A DNA stretch of 64,000 nt, taken from positions 26,627,501-26,691,500 of the forward strand of contig CM073595.1 in NCBI GenBank assembly GCA_037074705.1, read 5' to 3'. Below are positions 58,380 through 64,000 of this stretch, in pieces. Position numbers and translations under genes: made by a program. The stretch comes from Zhengitettix transpicula (lineage: Eukaryota; Arthropoda; Insecta; Orthoptera; Tetrigidae). The stretch's first letter is position 1. Each line of letters starts with the position of its first letter. The notes beneath the pieces are model-generated. The model was given only the letters and a program-made list of their open reading frames with translations. It had not been told where the DNA came from and searched no databases.

Positions 58380-58811
58380 TAGATTATTCGGGTATTCCGC
58401 TGTTTTGGAGTTGATAAGTGAGGAAGAAAAAGTAAAAAAGTCAAAGAAAAGTAAAAAAAGAGAAAAGCAAAATAAACAAGAAAAACAGAAAGAAAGAGGC
58501 AGGCCAAAGAGATGACGAGAAAGATCGTCTAGAGGATCAGAAAAAAAGATGTAGAGATATACTCCAAGCGAAGGAAACAAAGAAAATAAGAAAAACAGAA
58601 AGAGAGAAGCAGTGTGCAGGAAACAAGTTAAGTTAAAGAAACTCCTCCGTTTCAACTAAATTTTTCTGATGATCTAGACGATCATTCTCGTCATCTCTTT
58701 GATTCTGTTTGTGTTGTTTCTTTGCTTTTCTCTTTTTGACTTTTCTTTGCCTTTTTGACGTTTCCTTTCTCACTTATCTACTCCAAGACAATGGAATACC
58801 CGAATAATCTA
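58380..58811. mobile_element. Fold-back element, family F, copy 2
   Basis: Arms 58380-58545 and 58672-58811 are imperfect reverse complements (TAGATTATTCGGGTATTCC outside, AGAGATGACGAGAA inside). The left arm keeps an open basic frame: KKEAGQRDDEKDRLEDQKKR then CRDILQAKETKKIRKTERE. Related to copy 1 at 31260-31904. Confidence 0.8.
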
Positions 58812-59795
58812 AATAATAATCGTCCACATGATAAAGAAAACAAGTCCGTACCTGCATAACGATGATTTTAGGGTGGTTTGATTATTCCCAAGGTAAAAAA
58901 CATTTTGAGCTATTTATTTACAATTATTTAGTGAAATACAATGATATTAGTAGGTGTTCCAGGAGAAACTATGAGATCTCTTTGCTCCAGATATCCGCCT
59001 GGCGCGTCAAGGACTGAGAAACTGACAGTTATCGCTTGTCCAACTGTCGCCGCCGTCAGCTTGAATCTGTGCATCAGCCTCGTCTTGACCAACTCCACTC
59101 ATCTCCATCGAATTTCAGTTTGTCCTCTCTCTTCGACAACAAATCAAGGAATGCCTGTCTGCACACCGACACGGCTGTGCCAGAAGCCTCTATTTTATTC
59201 ACTCACTAGGTCGAACTTCATGAAAAATGAAATTTCATTGGTCCAGGTAATCACGTGTATTTTTAGAAGCGCCTTGCCCCACTCCCCGGCTTTTGCCAAA
59301 TAGAAATTCGCCTTAGGTTCTCACCCCGGCATTTTTATGACCGCATTCTCCGTGTTCTGTCACGTAATCCTGGGATTAACTACGAGCCAGATTGGCGCCA
59401 TCGAGTTACACGTTTAAACTATTCAGCCCTTGCTAATATCTATACTAAAGATAAATAAAATATATCGTAACAAATTTCTAAACTATCGCACTGCAATGTT
59501 CTAGTTACTTGTTTAAAGTTTCAATCAATTACCTATCACTTACATTTACGTCTTTTTACGCGAAAATGAATAATTCGCAGTCCATTTCCAATGAGATTAA
59601 AAAAATACACGCTGTACAAATCTTGTTCAAATTTGGTAGGCATATTTACGTGAGTTCAGAAAGATCTAATTAAAATTGGTGGAATCAAATGAACAACTTT
59701 GTGTAGGAAAGAGTTTGTGTTGCTTTCAAACACGAACACAATTTTTTACTAGAACGTTAAAAGTTAAATTTTATGATTATAGTAATATAATATTT
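58812..59795. other. Unassigned stretch with one open frame
   Basis: 58941-59303 (plus) is open for 120 codons in a GC-richer patch (VAAVSLNLCISLVLTNSTHL); I do not recognise it and see no splice or start evidence. The rest is AT-rich. Confidence 0.3.
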
Positions 59796-60596
59796 TCAAT
59801 CTCAGAAATGTCCCGTTATCTTTCAAAACTGGGTTTATTTTGTAGTTACAACTTGATCATCAATCGTAGTGGTTGCTAGGTTTCCTAAACGCCCATCAAT
59901 AACGTATTTTGTAATTGAAAACGATGGCGAATATTCATTTAATGTCATTTTATAGTTGCCGGAATTAAAAAAAAATTATAACGAGCATATTATAACTTCT
60001 CTAATATTGACTTAATGCGATTTTCGACAACAGATTCATAATTATCCTGATTATAACGTTAAAATAACACCTAATCGATAATACTTAAGCTGATAAACGT
60101 CATAACTGTTCCCACTAGCGCCACCTCTGTGTCAATCCGAGAACATGAATGGAAAGTAAGTGAAAGCTATAAATTAAATTCGTAATTACATTCCAAATAA
60201 TCCTTTAATAAAACTCAGGAAGCAGGGAACCGATATTTTAAGCTCTTATTCAAAAAAAGTACGACAACGTGATCGCTTTTCGCCATTTATCAAACTACTA
60301 ATGAAGCGATGAAGAATATAAATTTATTACACTATAAAGAAAAGACACGTTTTTCCAATTTAACGTTGGAAATACCATAACGTCTGAAAACATTTCGATA
60401 TCTATTCAATTTCATTTTAATTTCTTCGCTAACACAAAATGCGGAAATAAATACGTAGCAATTGAAATATATCTACATCTGTGAAGTCTGTACATTTAAA
60501 TTTAATCGGGTTCAACTTATAATCCTTCAATAGTATTATAATATTACTGTCATTACGATTAACTCAAAAAATATTAAGTGTTTATTTAACAAATGT
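59796..60596 (+). repeat. 800-bp dispersed repeat, family R, copy 2
   Basis: Direct copy of 34699-35498 with scattered substitutions. The left edge lies just before AATCTCAGAAAT and the right edge after TTTAACAAATGT. It is directly followed by a LINE 3' end. Confidence 0.92.
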
Positions 60597-61150
60597 TTCT
60601 TGATCATTGCCCTAGAAATTAATTTTAAAAAATACCTGCAAAAGTGTTGCTAATAATAACTACTTATTTCATAACTTGCTTAGTCTCTGTTAGTATTTTC
60701 TGTTCTTTTGTTTGTTTGTTTCATGTCCGGCCTGGAGTTTGCAGATTCCTCGTCGGTCTGTTTCGTGAAATGACTTCCCCGTCGTTTGTGTTTCCTCCTA
60801 GTGTGCGTGTCAAGTTTTGTGTTTATTCTTGTATGATGTTTAATTCTATATTTTATTATAGTTAATTCTCGAATAATTAATTATTTACTAGTACGTATTG
60901 ATTTTGTTTATTAGAACTGTAAATATTATATTATACCCTTAGTATAGTTAAATAATTTTTATTTTTGGTATTATTAATATAATTTACTTATGTTGGACGG
61001 GGAAAATTGTGTTCTTGAATTTTAGTATTTCAAGTTAACTTCTAATTATTTATAATTGTAGCATTCAATATTGTAATTTTATGTATTGACGTATCCTATT
61101 TCCTTATAACAGGACTCATGGGATAAAATAAATCAAAACAAATCAAATCA
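60597..61150 (+). mobile_element. LINE 3' end (UTR and tail only)
   Basis: No RT is left. The end GACGTATCCTATTTCCTTAT, then AAATAAATCAAAACAAATC with AAATC-type repeats, resembles the 3' end of the LINE at 3784-4160 (GACGAATCCTATTTCCTCAT then AATAAATC). It is a strongly 5'-truncated insertion. Confidence 0.55.
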
Positions 61151-61248
61151 TAAATGCATAATACTAGACAGTCTGCAAAGCGTAAATAGAGATTAAAAGA
61201 TACGAGTATGTCTCCAAAATGCAGAGAATTCTTTTAGACCCCTCGTAA

Positions 61249-61254
<6 letters not shown>

Positions 61255-61305
<51 letters not shown>
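61255..61305. repeat. (TA)n microsatellite
   Basis: About 25 uninterrupted TA units directly before the TGTAAT start of LTR-like copy 9. Confidence 0.97.
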
Positions 61306-61308
<3 letters not shown>

Positions 61309-62270
61309 AATAATTATAAAGGTGGTCTTAATTAAAAGAATTAATTAACAAAATTATTAAGTTTTAAAAATGTTTTCTTTGAAAGTACAAATTGTAATCC
61401 CTACTTTATACGCCGAATTTAATCAAGTTAACAAACGAATATTTTATTTCAATTTTGCAATTCGTGGCGTTCTAGGAAAAGTACAACTTTATACTTTACA
61501 ATTAAATACGTCGAAATTCTCTTTAACCCAGGGTCATTACTGGGTTTGATATTCAGAACAATCCAATTTAATAAACTAAAATTAACAATTCAAACTCATT
61601 GAAGCTAACTTAATACAATATGAAAATAAACGAAATGAAAGAAACTAAATGAAAAGAAAAACGAACGAAATCTGACTTCTACCTTTAATCCTCGTTTACA
61701 GATTTTAAATAAATGTTTTGTACTCACGAATGTCATTCTGGTACCAGATCTGATTCTTGGAGCTTGAGGACAACACTCAATAAAAAGGCCATTCACTGAT
61801 TCTACACATTAAATTTTTAATAGACACGGTCGATGTTCTCATTCTCTGCCACCTGGAAACTTGGATCAGCCGCTCCTCAGTCAGCCCTCGGACATAGGTC
61901 TCCTGGATCTCTCTATGCGAAATTTAGTTCAGTCTGTGTGAAGCAAAAACTTTTTCTTCCAACTTTGCGATTATTATTTGAGTCTCTCCGGCAGAACTAT
62001 TTACTCGCGTTTTATGTAAACAAATAGATCTCGCAGTTGGACTTCTTGCACCGCGCTATTCATACTTTTAGGTCAGCATCCACATTCACCCGTTTTCAGT
62101 TCCCGTGTGGACTAATCTGTTTCGCTTCTCGCCGCAGACTAACTTCCTACTCGCGCGCATATCCCAGCAACATTAGCCGACAAAGAGCCGTGATTGTTAC
62201 TTTCAAAACTCGTGCCGCTAACAATCAAATTATATTAAAACAATTAATGGCCGGTTCAATTGGCATTACA
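61306..62270 (-). mobile_element. TGTAAT...ATTACA unit (family 1), copy 9
   Basis: 965-bp unit, closely similar to copy 5. Flanking tetramers are ATAT (61302-61305) and ATCT (62271-62274). On minus it starts TGTAATGCCAATTGAACC. CTGGTACCAG is at 61738-61747, with a GTGAGTA donor-like motif (reverse complement of 61721-61727). It lies against the T-rich end of the ATAC-tailed repeat. Confidence 0.85.
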
Positions 62271-62275
62271 ATCTA

Positions 62276-62888
62276 TATAATAAAAAAGGATGTATATTTG
62301 TATGTATGTATGTATGCATGTATGTATGTATTTACGTTGTTCTTTATACAAATTTTATCGCGTGGACAGAATGCAACAAAAATTGGTACACATATTCTTC
62401 AAAATACGAGAAACGGTACTGTGAGGGTGAGAAACGCCTAGCATACATGTGGAAAGAATTATAATTAAAAACCGTGATCATTAAATATTAAATTACTGCG
62501 CGCCAAGAGACAACGACGTCACGCGAGAGGGAGACGTTACTACGCAACGAACAAAGGAAATATTTCCTTTATTAGGAATGAAATAAAGCAGAAATATGTT
62601 CTTTAAATAAAAATTATAATTTTATACAGCAATACTCCATCGAATGGTAATAAAGAAGAATACGAATTACTTTACCATCCTTGCGGAAAATGTAAGTTAA
62701 TTTTCGCGCTATATTAGTTGTGAGTCTAGCTAACAATTTCATCAATGTAATATTTCGTAATGTATGAAGACTGAGTGACAATTTACAATTATATCCTGAA
62801 ATACTCAAGGAATATATTTAAGTATTCAATTAAATACTTTTTCGAGTTTATATAAATAAGTACAAGAGCAACGCCGGGAACCCAGCTA

Positions 62889-62890
<2 letters not shown>
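62276..62890 (-). mobile_element. ATAC-tailed repeat (family M), copy 3, short form
   Basis: On minus it starts ACTAGCTGGGTTCCCGGCG at 62890 and ends with (ATAC)n (plus-strand TGTATGTATG run at 62300-62335), followed by CCTTTTTTATTATATAGAT near 62276. About 615 bp, without the tandem 290-bp units seen in copy 2. Open frames inside (62037-62441, 62614-62808) are incidental. Confidence 0.75.

Positions 62891-62932
<42 letters not shown>
62889..62932. repeat. (TA)n microsatellite
   Basis: TA run directly at the head of the ATAC-tailed repeat. Confidence 0.95.
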
Positions 62933-62935
<3 letters not shown>

Positions 62936-63399
62936 CTGCTATTACAATTTTCTTTAGTATGGAGCTACAATTTTAGTTTGCAATCCGTTTAAAAATATAT
63001 TACATGTCCAATATTTGGATAGTTTAGTCCGAAGTTTCAAAGTGTCGATTTTCGTTTCCGAAATTTAAAAACGTATCATTTAATTGTAACCGATAACAGT
63101 AGTTGTATCGGTAAAGGACATATGAAGAAAACATTGAACGACTGTGTCAAAACAATTTAAATGAGGTAACGTCTGACATACTGATCATAAAAGGCTGTAT
63201 TGTCACCGGGGATTATTGAATATGCAAAATTTCAGTTTCATCTAACGAAGGCAAACAGATTTAAGTTGTGGCACAAGATGCAGACACAGATAGGAAGTTA
63301 AATAAAAGTCTGTAATTTATTAATAAATTTTATGGATCATTCATGTATTGCCATTTAAAATGCACAAGTGCTCAAAATTTCAACTCAATCAGACCCATA
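62933..63399. other. Unassigned stretch
   Basis: No recognisable feature. Confidence 0.3.
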
Positions 63400-64000
63400 A
63401 TAATAAAGATTGCCACGTACAGACAAAATAAGTGATATTATATATACCACACAACGTTTCTGGGATCCTTGTTCCTTTCTTCAGGTGCGAAGAAGAGCGT
63501 AGAAAGACACAACTGCACTCGTCAGTCGACAAATTTCAAAATCGACGAAAACGCACCGACAATGGGAAAGTCGAAGATTTAGCTTAATAATAAGGGATCG
63601 TAGCAATTGTAGTGTCTGTTTGTACATTAATTGCTGTGATGTTTGATTTAATGTGAAGCATCTCTGAAATGAGTCTGGAATCGTACCTGGAGTCAGTGTC
63701 TAAAATCTTAGCATTTTGCCAATCAAATGCATGTTTAGAATTGATATGTTTGGAAACTACAGATTGTTTACCGTTGGGAACTTTGATATTAGACTATTGC
63801 TCCTTGATACGTGTATTAAGCGAACGTTTAGTTTGCCCTATGTAGAAGGAATTACAATTAGAGCAAGACAATGTTTGCTGTAGGTGTCAAGTGGGTCCTG
63901 GTGGTTTTTAATCAAGTGGGAAAGAGTATTAGTGGATCTGTAAATGATGGATATTGGATGAATTTATGATGTAGAAATTTGTAATACGGGAGTTCCAGAA
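63400..64000 (-). pseudogene. Penelope-like element, tail and GIY-YIG part, cut by window edge
   Basis: About 80% similar to 51920-52400 in the same orientation. On minus, about 63860-63600 reads NSFYIGQTKRSLNTRIKEQ, a stop, KVPNGKQSVVSKH, KHAFDWQNAKIL and RLISEMLHIKSN: the GIY-YIG nuclease (FYIGQTKR core) with an in-frame stop. The tail at 63440-63540 carries CTGAAGA...GAAAC (63459-63486). The element runs out of the window to the right. Confidence 0.85.

Noticed and set aside
58941..59303. 120-codon gene
   Set aside because: GC-richer open frame without a recognisable domain, conserved copy or splice evidence.
62037..62441. 134-codon open frame on plus
   Set aside because: Crosses the boundary between an LTR-like unit and the ATAC-tailed repeat, including the TGTA microsatellite, so it is not one gene.

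Overview
The window looks like AT-rich, intergenic or intronic DNA from an arthropod nuclear genome, most likely an insect with a large, transposon-laden genome. The basis is the transposon spectrum: mariner, Jockey/CR1-type LINEs, Penelope-like elements, gypsy-type LTRs with lysine-tRNA-like primer sites, an arthropod DUF4817 gene fragment, tRNA-derived SINEs and an ATAC-tailed repeat of insect type. There are no operons, bacterial genes or CRISPR arrays. I found no intact host gene. Two open stretches (17998-18474 minus, 29548-29766 plus) are candidate exons only.

Layout. 1-4160: two tandem, broken LINE copies, the second split by a solo LTR-like unit with an AATT target duplication. 5890-7077: a second copy of that LTR-like unit, itself split by a poly-A-tailed SINE-like repeat with a 13-bp target duplication. 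10554-11518: first of nine copies of a TGTAAT...ATTACA unit (others at 16433, 17570, 20405, 40116, 45671, 47347, 50954 and 61306), mostly placed in TA-rich targets. 13289-14180: a decayed mariner. 19203-20372, 43622-44842 and 62276-62890: three copies of an ATAC-tailed repeat, the first interrupted by a LINE 3' end. 22985-25295: pogo/Tigger and DUF4817 debris plus a tRNA-like SINE head. 25990-27345: a long inverted repeat with a tRNA-derived SINE inside. 29016-29472: a 78-bp minisatellite. 31260-31904, 32911-33318 and 58380-58811: fold-back elements. 34699-35498 and 59796-60596: an 800-bp near-identical repeat pair. 50930-53220, 56308-57090 and 63400-64000: Penelope-like remnants with hammerhead-like motifs in their tails. 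54413-55691: a full-length but frameshifted mariner with both inverted repeats and TA duplications.

Most interesting: (1) the TGTAAT...ATTACA units, bounded by 4-bp duplications, several of which carry primer-binding-site-like motifs INSIDE the unit, and which share a conserved CTGGTACCAG palindrome next to a splice-donor-like GTRAGTA; (2) hammerhead-ribozyme-like cores in Penelope tails, including a back-to-back pair at 53112-53220; (3) fold-back elements whose arms preserve one Lys/Arg/Glu-rich reading frame; (4) a nested-insertion history that can be read exactly because empty sites survive in sister copies. All calls come from reading the sequence by eye; no alignments or database searches were run.
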